In this document: positions 23,384-30,343 of the stretch, in pieces | How the letters are laid out: each line of letters opens with the position of its first letter | Position numbering within the stretch: position 1 is the stretch's first letter | Source: Treponema sp. | GTDB lineage: Bacteria; Spirochaetota; Spirochaetia; Treponematales; Breznakiellaceae | Reading direction: 5' to 3' | Assembly: GCA_031255615.1 (NCBI GenBank) | Contig: JAIRSD010000038.1 | Location: 1-30,343 of the forward strand | DNA length: 30,343 nt | The notes under the pieces: generated by a model | The model's input: the letters and a program-made list of their open reading frames with translations, nothing else | Database searches by the model: none | What the model was told of the DNA's origin: nothing | Position numbers and translations under genes: made by a program

Positions 23384-25542
23384 TGATACAACGAGTAACA
23401 TTACAAATCGGCGGGAAGGATTTTATCCTGGAAACCGGCAGGATCGCGAAACAGGCCAACGGCGCCGTTTTCGCTCAATATGCGGGTTCAGCGGTTATTG
23501 CGACCGTCTGTTCTTCAAGCGAGTCCGTTGAGGGGTTGGACTATGTGCCCCTAACGGTTGACTACAACGAAAAATACTACGCCGCGGGGAAGATCCCCGG
23601 CGGTTTTATTAAACGCGAAGGCCGGCCCAAGGACAAGGAAATTCTCGTGTCCCGGCTTATCGACCGGCCCATGCGCCCCCTCTTTCACAAGAGTTTCGGC
23701 CGGGAAATTCAGGTGGTTCCCACCACCCTTTCCGCCGACCAGGTGAACCCCCCGGATATTTTGGCGATCATTGCCAGTTCCGCGGCGGTGCATATCTCTG
23801 ATATTCCCTTTAACGGGCCTATCGCGGGGGTGCGGATCTGCCAGGTGGACGGGGAGCTGGTGGTGAACCCCAGCTATCAGGAGATAGAAAGGTCAACTCT
23901 GGAAATCGTCGTGGCCGGCACCAAAGACGGGATCACCATGGTGGAAGGGGGAGCCAAGGAGGTAGGCGAGGATCTTATGGTGGAGGCCCTGGAAAAGGCC
24001 CATCAGGTGATCATCGAATTCTGCGGCCTCCAGGAGAAACTCCGGGATTTAGCCGGGAAGCCTAAACTGCCCCTTACGGAGCGGAGCTGCCAGTTGGAAA
24101 ACGCCGACGCCATCCGTGGAGCGGCCTATCCGAAGCTGGAGGAAGCCTGTTTCCTGAAAGGAAAAATGGAACGCCATGAGGCTATCGGCAAGGTAAAATC
24201 CGAAACAGCCGCCGAATACGCCGCCCAGCTTGGAGATGAAACCCAAAAGAAACTTTTTGACGCCCTCTTTGAGGATATGGAGTACCACATTCTCCGTTCC
24301 TCTATTTTGGAAAAGGGCCGCCGGGTAGACGGCAGGGGGACCGAGGATATTCGGGATATTAGCTGCGAGGTGGGAATTCTACCCCGGACCCACGGTTCCG
24401 CCCTTTTTACCAGGGGCGAGACCCAGGCTTTGGTGGTAACTACCCTGGGAACGGTTTTTGACGAACAGATCTTCGACGATATTGAAGGAGACAGGCGGGA
24501 GAATTTTATCCTGCATTATAACTTCCCCCCCTATTCGGTTGGGGAAGTCGGGCGGATGGGAACCGGACGGCGGGAAATCGGCCACGGCAACCTGGCCCGC
24601 CGTTCCCTGGAGGCCATGGTCCCCAGCAAGGAAGAGTTCCCCTACACGGTCCGGGTGGTTTCGGAGATCATGGAATCGAACGGTTCGTCTTCCATGGCCA
24701 CGGTCTGCGGCGGGACTCTCGCTATGCTTTACGCCGGGGTGCCCATGAAGAAGCCGGTGGCGGGCATCGCCATGGGGCTTATCACCGAAAGCAACGAACC
24801 GGGAGCCCGGTACGCGGTGCTCTCCGACATTTTGGGGGAGGAAGACCACCTGGGGGACATGGACTTCAAGGTGGCCGGCACCGAAGAGGGAATCACCGGT
24901 TTCCAGATGGACATTAAGATCGCCGGGGTAAGTCCGGAGATTATGCGGAACGCCCTGAATCAGGCCAAGCGGGGAAGGCTTCATATCCTTTCCATTATGA
25001 ATAAAACGATCAGTATGCCCGCCGCGTCCATCAGCGAGTACGCACCCAAGATTGTTACCATGCGGATCGATGTGGACAAGATCGGCGCCCTTATCGGCCC
25101 CGGTGGGAAGAACGTCAAGGCCCTGTGCGAACAGTACAATGTTACCATCAATACGGAAAACGATGGGACCGTGACTATCTACGGCAAAAACGCCAAGGAC
25201 GCGGAGGAAACCCGGACGGCGATCCAGGGGATCGTGTCGGATCCGGAGACCGGCCGCGTCTACAACGGTGTGGTCAAGCGGATCATGGATTTTGGCGCCT
25301 TTGTGGAGATTCTTCCCGGCAAGGAAGGGCTAGTGCATATCAGTAAACTTTCCCGCCAGCGGATCGCGCAGGTAACCGATGTGGTCAAGGAAGGGCAGGA
25401 GATTCCTGTTAAACTCCTGGAAATTGACAAGATGGGCCGGCTTAACCTTTCCTACATTGACGCCATAGATCCCAACGGGGCTTCCCCGGAGGGACGGGAC
25501 AACGGCGGACGTGGGGATCAGGGCAGGGGCCGCCGTTTCTAG
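23383..25542 (+). CDS. pnp: Polyribonucleotide nucleotidyltransferase (PNPase)
   Basis: PNPase degrades RNA 3' to 5' by phosphorolysis. The 719-residue protein has two RNase PH domains; the second begins near KGRRVDGRGTEDIR and contains THGSALFTRGETQ. A KH domain (GALIGPGGKNVKAL, from about 567) and an S1 domain (GRVYNGVVKRIMDFGAFVEI, from about 623) complete the usual order. The tail is short and rich in Gly and Arg. The start at ATG 23383 overlaps the rpsO stop by one base, so translation is likely coupled. Confidence 0.98.
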   Translation: MIQRVTLQIGGKDFILETGRIAKQANGAVFAQYAGSAVIATVCSSSESVEGLDYVPLTVDYNEKYYAAGKIPGGFIKREGRPKDKEILVSRLIDRPMRPLFHKSFGREIQVVPTTLSADQVNPPDILAIIASSAAVHISDIPFNGPIAGVRICQVDGELVVNPSYQEIERSTLEIVVAGTKDGITMVEGGAKEVGEDLMVEALEKAHQVIIEFCGLQEKLRDLAGKPKLPLTERSCQLENADAIRGAAYPKLEEACFLKGKMERHEAIGKVKSETAAEYAAQLGDETQKKLFDALFEDMEYHILRSSILEKGRRVDGRGTEDIRDISCEVGILPRTHGSALFTRGETQALVVTTLGTVFDEQIFDDIEGDRRENFILHYNFPPYSVGEVGRMGTGRREIGHGNLARRSLEAMVPSKEEFPYTVRVVSEIMESNGSSSMATVCGGTLAMLYAGVPMKKPVAGIAMGLITESNEPGARYAVLSDILGEEDHLGDMDFKVAGTEEGITGFQMDIKIAGVSPEIMRNALNQAKRGRLHILSIMNKTISMPAASISEYAPKIVTMRIDVDKIGALIGPGGKNVKALCEQYNVTINTENDGTVTIYGKNAKDAEETRTAIQGIVSDPETGRVYNGVVKRIMDFGAFVEILPGKEGLVHISKLSRQRIAQVTDVVKEGQEIPVKLLEIDKMGRLNLSYIDAIDPNGASPEGRDNGGRGDQGRGRRF

Positions 25543-25549
25543 GTTCGGG

Positions 25550-25996
25550 ATGAAGGGGGAACCGGTGGTAAGGGTCCTCAGACGGGATCCGTCGCTTCCC
25601 CTCCCCCGCTACGAGAGCGAAGGCGCGGCCGGCATGGATCTACGGGCCTGCCTGGAGGAGGATATTGTTATCCCCCCCCTGGGGCGGGCCCTTGTTCCAA
25701 CGGGGCTTTCTTTGGAAATTCCCGAAGGCTGCGAGGCCCAGGTGCGGCCCCGGTCGGGGCTAGCCGCTTCCCAGGGAGTTACGGTGCTTAATTCTCCGGG
25801 GACTATCGATTCCGATTACCGGGGAGAAGTTAAGGTTGTTATGATCAATTTGGGCGCCGGGGCGTTTACGGTTAAATCCGGGGACCGGATTGCCCAACTG
25901 GTCTTTTCCCCGGTCCTGCGCGCGGTCCTTGAGCCTGTATCGAGGCTGACCGAAACTTCCCGGGGTTCCGGCGGTTTCGGGTCCACCGGAAAATAA
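25550..25996 (+). CDS. dut: Deoxyuridine 5'-triphosphate nucleotidohydrolase (dUTPase)
   Basis: dUTPase hydrolyses dUTP to dUMP and pyrophosphate, keeping uracil out of DNA. The trimeric-type protein has 148 residues from ATG 25550, or 143 from GTG 25565, which has a better ribosome site (AAGGGGG). All five motifs are present: AAGMDLRA, RPRSGLA, SPGTIDSDYRGEV, GDRIAQLVF and the C-terminal arm RGSGGFGSTG. It follows pnp by 7 nt. Functionally it pairs with tmk at the other end of the window. Confidence 0.95.
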   Translation: MKGEPVVRVLRRDPSLPLPRYESEGAAGMDLRACLEEDIVIPPLGRALVPTGLSLEIPEGCEAQVRPRSGLAASQGVTVLNSPGTIDSDYRGEVKVVMINLGAGAFTVKSGDRIAQLVFSPVLRAVLEPVSRLTETSRGSGGFGSTGK

Positions 25997-25998
25997 TT

Positions 25999-26004
25999 TA
26001 TACT
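25999..26004 (+). promoter_or_regulatory. Weak candidate -10 box before lptF
   Basis: TATACT matches the -10 consensus at 5 of 6 positions and lies directly after dut, but the bases 17 bp upstream (TTCGGG) are a poor -35 box. The lptF pair may simply be read from the upstream operon. Confidence 0.25.
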
Positions 26005-26027
26005 GCAAAGGTTCATCGGAGGTACGC

Positions 26028-27296
26028 GTGGATAAGTCCCGTTCCATTTCCTGGACCTTATTCCGTTACATTGTTACCGAAACACTCTTTTCATTTCTTG
26101 TTTCATTTCTGTTTTTTTTCATCATTTTTTTTGTAAACCAGCTTCTCCTTATGGCCCAGGAGATTCTTACCAAACGGGTTCCCATTGGAGAGGTCGCCCT
26201 GCTGGTTTTCTACGCGCTGCCGTCGGTGGTGGCCATTTCCGCCCCCTTTGCGTCCATGGTGGGCACCCTTATGACGGTGGGCCGGATGACCAGCGACAAC
26301 GAGATCCTGGTGATGCTCAGTTCCGGGCTTTCGTACCGTGTTATTCTTAGCCCCGCCATCACCGTGGGGATACTTATTTCCCTGTTTTCCTTTTTGGCCA
26401 ACGATGTGCTTCTGCCCATAGGGACTATACAATTTAACAAACTGTACCGCCGCATTGTTTTTTCCACCCCGGCGCTGGAACTGGAGGCCAATTCGGTCAA
26501 ACGTTTCAAGGATACCATTATCGTAACCGGGGAGGTGGCGGGGAACTCTATTGAAAATGTGCTGATCCTGGACCGCACCGGCGGCGGCGAACGGCGAATC
26601 ATCCTGGCGAAGAATGCCGAACTCCGGGACCAGGGCAGGGACGGGCTGAGTTTGGATCTGGAGGCCGCTTTTATCCAGTCTTCCAAGGAGACCGCCCGGC
26701 TCGATTACGATTACGCTTCCACTTCCTTTCTCCGGTATTGGGTTCCCCAGGACGATATTATCCAGGCGGTGTCGTCGATTACCCCCAGGGAGATGAGTTC
26801 CGCCGACGTGTGGAAGGAGATACAGAAAAAACAGATCCAGCTTGGCATCCTTTTGGAGGGGCGGCTTAGCCGAATTAACTCCCTGGGGATGAAATATGAA
26901 AAAAGCCTCCGCCGGGGGCCCGGGCATGAGGACTGGAACCGGCGGCAAGTCCAACTGGTGGAGATTCAGCGGGAGGTCCTTACCTACCAGTCCGTACGGA
27001 AGGATCGGCTCCTGTTTTACTACCTGCTGGAATATTACAAGAAATTTTCTATTCCGCTGGGGGCCTTTTCTTTTGTCTTTCTTTCGGTGGCCCTGGGGCT
27101 GCTGGCGAAGAAGAGCGGCCAGACCGTGGGCTTTATCATCGGGCTTATTATCGCCGTTTTTTACTGGGCCCTTATCCTGGGGGGGCAGACCATGGGGGTT
27201 AGGATGGGATTTTCCCCCTTTTGGTCCATGTGGACTCCCAATATCCTTGCCCTGGCGGTGGGGCTTATTCTCTGCGCCGTCAGGATCCGCAAATGA
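26028..27296 (+). CDS. lptF: LptF/LptG (YjgP/YjgQ) family permease, first copy
   Basis: LptF and LptG form the membrane heterodimer of the LptB2FG transporter, which extracts lipopolysaccharide or a similar lipid from the inner membrane. The 422-residue protein has the expected plan: membrane helices at about 19-42, 56-86 and 103-130, a periplasmic beta-jellyroll region (about 150-335), and further helices in the last 85 residues (PLGAFSFVFLSVALGLLA onward). GTG 26028 follows GGAGG with 5-nt spacing. Its stop overlaps the next start in ATGA. Calling this one LptF rests only on gene order. Treponemes are generally thought to lack LPS, so the cargo is uncertain. Confidence 0.85.
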   Translation: MDKSRSISWTLFRYIVTETLFSFLVSFLFFFIIFFVNQLLLMAQEILTKRVPIGEVALLVFYALPSVVAISAPFASMVGTLMTVGRMTSDNEILVMLSSGLSYRVILSPAITVGILISLFSFLANDVLLPIGTIQFNKLYRRIVFSTPALELEANSVKRFKDTIIVTGEVAGNSIENVLILDRTGGGERRIILAKNAELRDQGRDGLSLDLEAAFIQSSKETARLDYDYASTSFLRYWVPQDDIIQAVSSITPREMSSADVWKEIQKKQIQLGILLEGRLSRINSLGMKYEKSLRRGPGHEDWNRRQVQLVEIQREVLTYQSVRKDRLLFYYLLEYYKKFSIPLGAFSFVFLSVALGLLAKKSGQTVGFIIGLIIAVFYWALILGGQTMGVRMGFSPFWSMWTPNILALAVGLILCAVRIRK

Positions 27297-28357
27297 CCCT
27301 GGACCGCTATCTGATCAAACAGTTTCTTCCCATCTTTGCCGTCGCTTCCGCCATGTTTGTGCTGCTCCTGGCCCTTATCGATCTTTTTGCCAATATTTTC
27401 CGCTACCTTAATTACCAGGTGCCGGTGGCGGAGATATTGAGGATAAGCCTTTTCTATCTGCCGAAGTGTTTTTCCTACGCTCTGCCTATTTCCCTGCTTT
27501 TTGCCGCGGCCTATACTTTGGGGGACCTTTACGCCCGGAACGAGCTAACCTCCATTTTTTCTTCCGGCATCCCCTTTTGGCGTTTTAGTATGCCGTTGGT
27601 GGTTATGGGAATTTTGGCCTCGATTTTTGCCTTTTTCTTTGAGGACGCGGCGGTTATTCCCACCCTGCGCATCAAGAATTCCCTTTCCCGGCAGTACCTG
27701 CGGCAGGAACAGCAGGTAAGCAATTCCGACGTGGTGATCAAGACCATGGGGGGGGATCTTATCTACGCGGTAGACTATTTTGATTACAGCGCACTGGTGC
27801 TGAACGGTCTAAGCATCGTGGAACAGGATAAGGAGGGCCGGTTTGTTTCCCATATCCGGGCGCCCCGGGCGGTCTGGAGCGGGGAATACTGGCATCTTTC
27901 CAACGCGGTTATATACCAATGGGAGGGAGATCTTTTGCGGGTCCGGCCTTTGGGGGAAACCCAGGCGTACCGGGAAGATCCCGATACATTCCGCCGCAAC
28001 GCGGTAAACGTGGAGGACCTTCGATTTTTGGACGCCCGGCTCCTGGTGGAGGACCTTAAGCGGGCGGGACTTCCCTTTATCCGGGCCCTGGCGGACTTCC
28101 ACCATCGTCTTTCTTTTTCTACCGCCAGCCTGGTGGTCATTATCCTTTCGATTTCCATGGGGGGGCGGTTCAGGAAGAACATCCTCCTTATGAGCCTTTT
28201 GGCAAGCCTTTCGGTGGCGGTGGTTTTTTATGTTATGGAGATGATCTCCATGATGCTGGCCAGGCTGGGATACATTCCCCCGGTGGTGGGAGCATGGTTT
28301 CCGGTGGGAATTTTTATTCTTTTGGGGATTTTGCTGTTGGGCAGTTCGAAGACGTAG
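27293..28357 (+). CDS. lptG: LptF/LptG (YjgP/YjgQ) family permease, second copy
   Basis: This is the partner permease of the preceding gene, 354 residues from ATG 27293. Helices lie at about 11-38, 52-76 and 97-118. A periplasmic domain follows (about 125-280), with further helices in the last 80 residues (TASLVVIILSISMGG onward). The frame is open upstream, but that part overlaps lptF; the ATGA overlap fixes the start and implies coupling. The helix-periplasmic domain-helix plan matches the first copy. No LptB ATPase or LptA/LptC gene is in the window. Confidence 0.85.
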   Translation: MTLDRYLIKQFLPIFAVASAMFVLLLALIDLFANIFRYLNYQVPVAEILRISLFYLPKCFSYALPISLLFAAAYTLGDLYARNELTSIFSSGIPFWRFSMPLVVMGILASIFAFFFEDAAVIPTLRIKNSLSRQYLRQEQQVSNSDVVIKTMGGDLIYAVDYFDYSALVLNGLSIVEQDKEGRFVSHIRAPRAVWSGEYWHLSNAVIYQWEGDLLRVRPLGETQAYREDPDTFRRNAVNVEDLRFLDARLLVEDLKRAGLPFIRALADFHHRLSFSTASLVVIILSISMGGRFRKNILLMSLLASLSVAVVFYVMEMISMMLARLGYIPPVVGAWFPVGIFILLGILLLGSSKT

Positions 28358-28393
28358 CTGGACTTGTTCTCAATTTTATTATAGGCGGCGAAG

Positions 28394-29749
28394 ATGAAAA
28401 AGGGACGCTACCTGGCTATCGACATAGGGGCCTCCGGGGGCAGGCATATCCTGGGGCATGTGGAAGATGAAAAACTGGTCCTGGAGGAGATTTACCGTTT
28501 TGCCAACGGCCCCCGGCGGAGGGGAAATTCCATGATCTGGGATACGGAGGGGCTTTTCCATGAGATTAGGGCGGGGATTAAACGCTGCGCCGACCTGGGG
28601 AAGGGCCCGGATTACATCGCCATAGATACCTGGGGAGTCGATTACGTTCTTTTGGACCGGAGAAGGAGGCTTATAGGGCCGGCCTACTCCTACCGGGATT
28701 CCCGGAGCGCGGCCTATGTTGATACCCCTGTCTCCGATGAAGCATTGTACCGGATTACCGGGACCGCGCGGCAGCCCTACAATACCATGTACCAGCTTTT
28801 GGCGGATAAGGCGGCGGGGCGGCTTGAAGACGCAAGGGCCCTGTTCTTTTTGCCGGAGTATTTTTCCTACCGGCTGGCCGGGGAGTTGGGGGGCAAGAGA
28901 CAGAGTGAATATACGCTGGCTTCCACATCGGGGCTGGTGGACGCGGCAGGGCGGGAGTGGGCGCTGCCCATTATTGAAAGGCTGGGCCTGCCCGCCGCCC
29001 TTTTTGATCCGATCCGGGAACCGCCGTACCCTGTGGGGAGCCCCGACAAGGGGCTGGGAACAGGATGCGGGGCGGAGATTCTTATGGTTGCAAGCCACGA
29101 TACGGCCTCCGCGGTTTCCGTTACCGGCGCGGAGGAGCTTTACATAAGTTCCGGCACCTGGAGTCTTTTGGGGATACAGTCTTCCCCTATCCTGACGGAG
29201 GCGGCCCGGCTGGCGGGCTACACCAACGAGGGGGCCCTTGAGGGGAGAGTCCGTTTTTTGAAAAGCATTATGGGGCTGTGGATCCTGCAAGGGGTGCGGC
29301 GGGAATTGGGGGAGGGCTGCAGTTTTGGGGACCTGGAAAGGCTGGCCCGGGAGGCGGAGGGGAGCAACGGGGGGATGCCGGCGATTGACGTGAACCTTCC
29401 CTGTTTTTTAAGCCCCCCTTCCATGATTGAGGCGGTGCGGGAGGCATACCGGGAGTTGGGCTGGAAGCCGGAAAGCGGGGGAGAACTGGCCTATGGGGTT
29501 TACCGGAGCCTGGCGGAGGGCTACAAAAGGGCGGTGGAGGATCTGGAGGCCATTACGGAAAAAACGTACCAAGGTATTACGATTATTGGCGGGGGGAGCA
29601 GGGACGGCTACCTTAACGAGTTAAGCGGCAGGTATACCGGCAAGGAGATTAAGCGGGGGCCCGCGGAGGCTACGGCGGCGGGGAATATCCTTTTGCAGAT
29701 GAAGTACGCGGGGGAAGAAGCGCCCCGATGTATTGTGGAAGATTTTTAG
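28394..29749 (+). CDS. rhaB: Rhamnulokinase
   Basis: RhaB phosphorylates L-rhamnulose to L-rhamnulose 1-phosphate with ATP. The 451-residue FGGY-type kinase has the N-terminal phosphate-binding segment AIDIGASGGR (8-17), the rhamnulokinase-typical AIDTWGVDYVLLD (76-88), a HDTASA segment with the likely catalytic Asp236, and ISSGTWSLLG (251-260). A later IIGGGSRDGYL motif contacts ATP in the family. ATG 28394 follows a weak GGCGG site. The gene starts 36 nt after lptG. rhaD follows 13 nt after its stop, so the two form an operon. Confidence 0.95.
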   Translation: MKKGRYLAIDIGASGGRHILGHVEDEKLVLEEIYRFANGPRRRGNSMIWDTEGLFHEIRAGIKRCADLGKGPDYIAIDTWGVDYVLLDRRRRLIGPAYSYRDSRSAAYVDTPVSDEALYRITGTARQPYNTMYQLLADKAAGRLEDARALFFLPEYFSYRLAGELGGKRQSEYTLASTSGLVDAAGREWALPIIERLGLPAALFDPIREPPYPVGSPDKGLGTGCGAEILMVASHDTASAVSVTGAEELYISSGTWSLLGIQSSPILTEAARLAGYTNEGALEGRVRFLKSIMGLWILQGVRRELGEGCSFGDLERLAREAEGSNGGMPAIDVNLPCFLSPPSMIEAVREAYRELGWKPESGGELAYGVYRSLAEGYKRAVEDLEAITEKTYQGITIIGGGSRDGYLNELSGRYTGKEIKRGPAEATAAGNILLQMKYAGEEAPRCIVEDF

Positions 29750-29762
29750 CGGGGAGGAGTTT

Positions 29763-30343
29763 ATGGGCGGTATGTTAGGGGCCCCCTTTATGGGGGAGTT
29801 GATTAGGACCTGCACTACCATGTTCCGGCTGGGCTGGAACGAGCGGAACGGGGGAAATATTAGCGTTCTTGTGGACGAGGAGGAGGCGGCGAAGTACCTG
29901 GAGGGGGAGGAAGGGACGCGGCCGGTTGAGCTGGCCCCGGATATAGACACGGCGGAGCTGGAAGGGCGGATACTGGCGGTTACCCGGACGGGGAGTTATT
30001 TTAGAAATATTGAAGTTGATCCCGAGCGGAACCTGGGGCTTATACGGATACGGCGGGGCGGGGGTTCCATTATTTGGGGCTTTAGCGGGGGCGAGGGGCC
30101 CACGTCCGAGTTGAGCAGCCACCTGCGGAGCCATGCGGTGCGGCTGCGGCGGGATAAGGAACACCGGGCGGTGGTCCATTGCCACCCGGTGAACACCCTG
30201 GCTATGACCTTTGTACATGAATTGACGGACCGGGCTTTTACCCGGACCCTGTGGAAGATGATGACGGAGTGTATGATTGTGTTCCCTGAGGGGGTGGGGG
30301 TGCTGCCCTGGATGATATGCGGAAATGACGAGATAGGCCGGGC
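29763..30343 (+). CDS. rhaD: Rhamnulose-1-phosphate aldolase, cut by the right edge
   Basis: RhaD splits L-rhamnulose 1-phosphate into dihydroxyacetone phosphate and L-lactaldehyde. 193 residues are present. GWNERNGGNIS (24-34) is the phosphate-binding start of the class II aldolase fold. PTSEL with Glu116 matches the catalytic Glu of the E. coli enzyme, and HCH supplies zinc ligands His139 and His141; the third His lies beyond the edge. TLWKMMTEC and FPEGVGVLPWM are further family matches. The loop TRTGSYFRN is two residues shorter than TGSGKFFRN of E. coli. ATG 29763 follows GGAGG with 5-nt spacing. Confidence 0.95.
   Translation, partial: MGGMLGAPFMGELIRTCTTMFRLGWNERNGGNISVLVDEEEAAKYLEGEEGTRPVELAPDIDTAELEGRILAVTRTGSYFRNIEVDPERNLGLIRIRRGGGSIIWGFSGGEGPTSELSSHLRSHAVRLRRDKEHRAVVHCHPVNTLAMTFVHELTDRAFTRTLWKMMTECMIVFPEGVGVLPWMICGNDEIGR

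Overview
The window is a GC-rich (roughly 60% by eye), gene-dense piece of a spirochaete chromosome, most likely from the Treponema lineage. The assignment rests on two gene orders: tamB-bamA-skp-mutS, and rimP-nusA-infB-rbfA-truB-ribF-rpsO-pnp-dut followed by two LptF/LptG-type permeases. As I recall, Treponema pallidum has both orders (around TP0325-TP0328 and TP0893-TP0883). I cannot name a species. I saw no tRNA, rRNA, CRISPR array, transposase or phage gene.

Layout. 1-121 is the start of a minus-strand gene that runs off the left edge. 122-564 holds a dispersed repeat (B1) and a doubtful small ORF. 565-1623 encodes a Gfo/Idh/MocA oxidoreductase, convergent with thymidylate kinase (1640-2296, minus). 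2297-3072 is a repeat-filled gap with elements A1 and B2 and the probable tamB promoter. 3073-13753 is an envelope-biogenesis operon (tamB, bamA, skp) ending in mutS and closed by a clear intrinsic terminator. 13754-14222 holds element A2. pyrC and rimP follow as a coupled pair. 16019-16742 is a cluster of hairpins (A3 and A4 in opposite orientation), then a good promoter and a terminator-like hairpin directly before nusA. 16743-25996 is the transcription, translation and RNA-decay operon nusA to pnp plus dut. 26028-28357 is lptF-lptG. 28394 to the right edge is the start of a rhamnose catabolic operon (rhaB, rhaD).

How the genes work together. Skp, BamA and TamB handle outer-membrane protein delivery and insertion. 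LptF and LptG form the membrane part of a lipid-extracting ABC transporter. NusA, IF-2, RbfA, TruB, S15 and PNPase couple transcription, ribosome assembly and RNA turnover. RhaB and RhaD convert L-rhamnulose to dihydroxyacetone phosphate and L-lactaldehyde.

Most unusual feature. A family of modular intergenic elements (A1-A4) has a conserved 96-bp scaffold in three intact copies. Fixed single-stranded linkers join hairpins of fixed length. In the first hairpin the two arms change together between copies (five compensatory changes), which indicates selection on secondary structure. The family fills three of the four long gaps. Other points are the zinc ribbon on NusA, a RibF without a recognisable riboflavin-kinase domain, a Tmk P-loop without its lysine, a mutS frame that extends upstream of its first ATG, and a possible attenuator before nusA.
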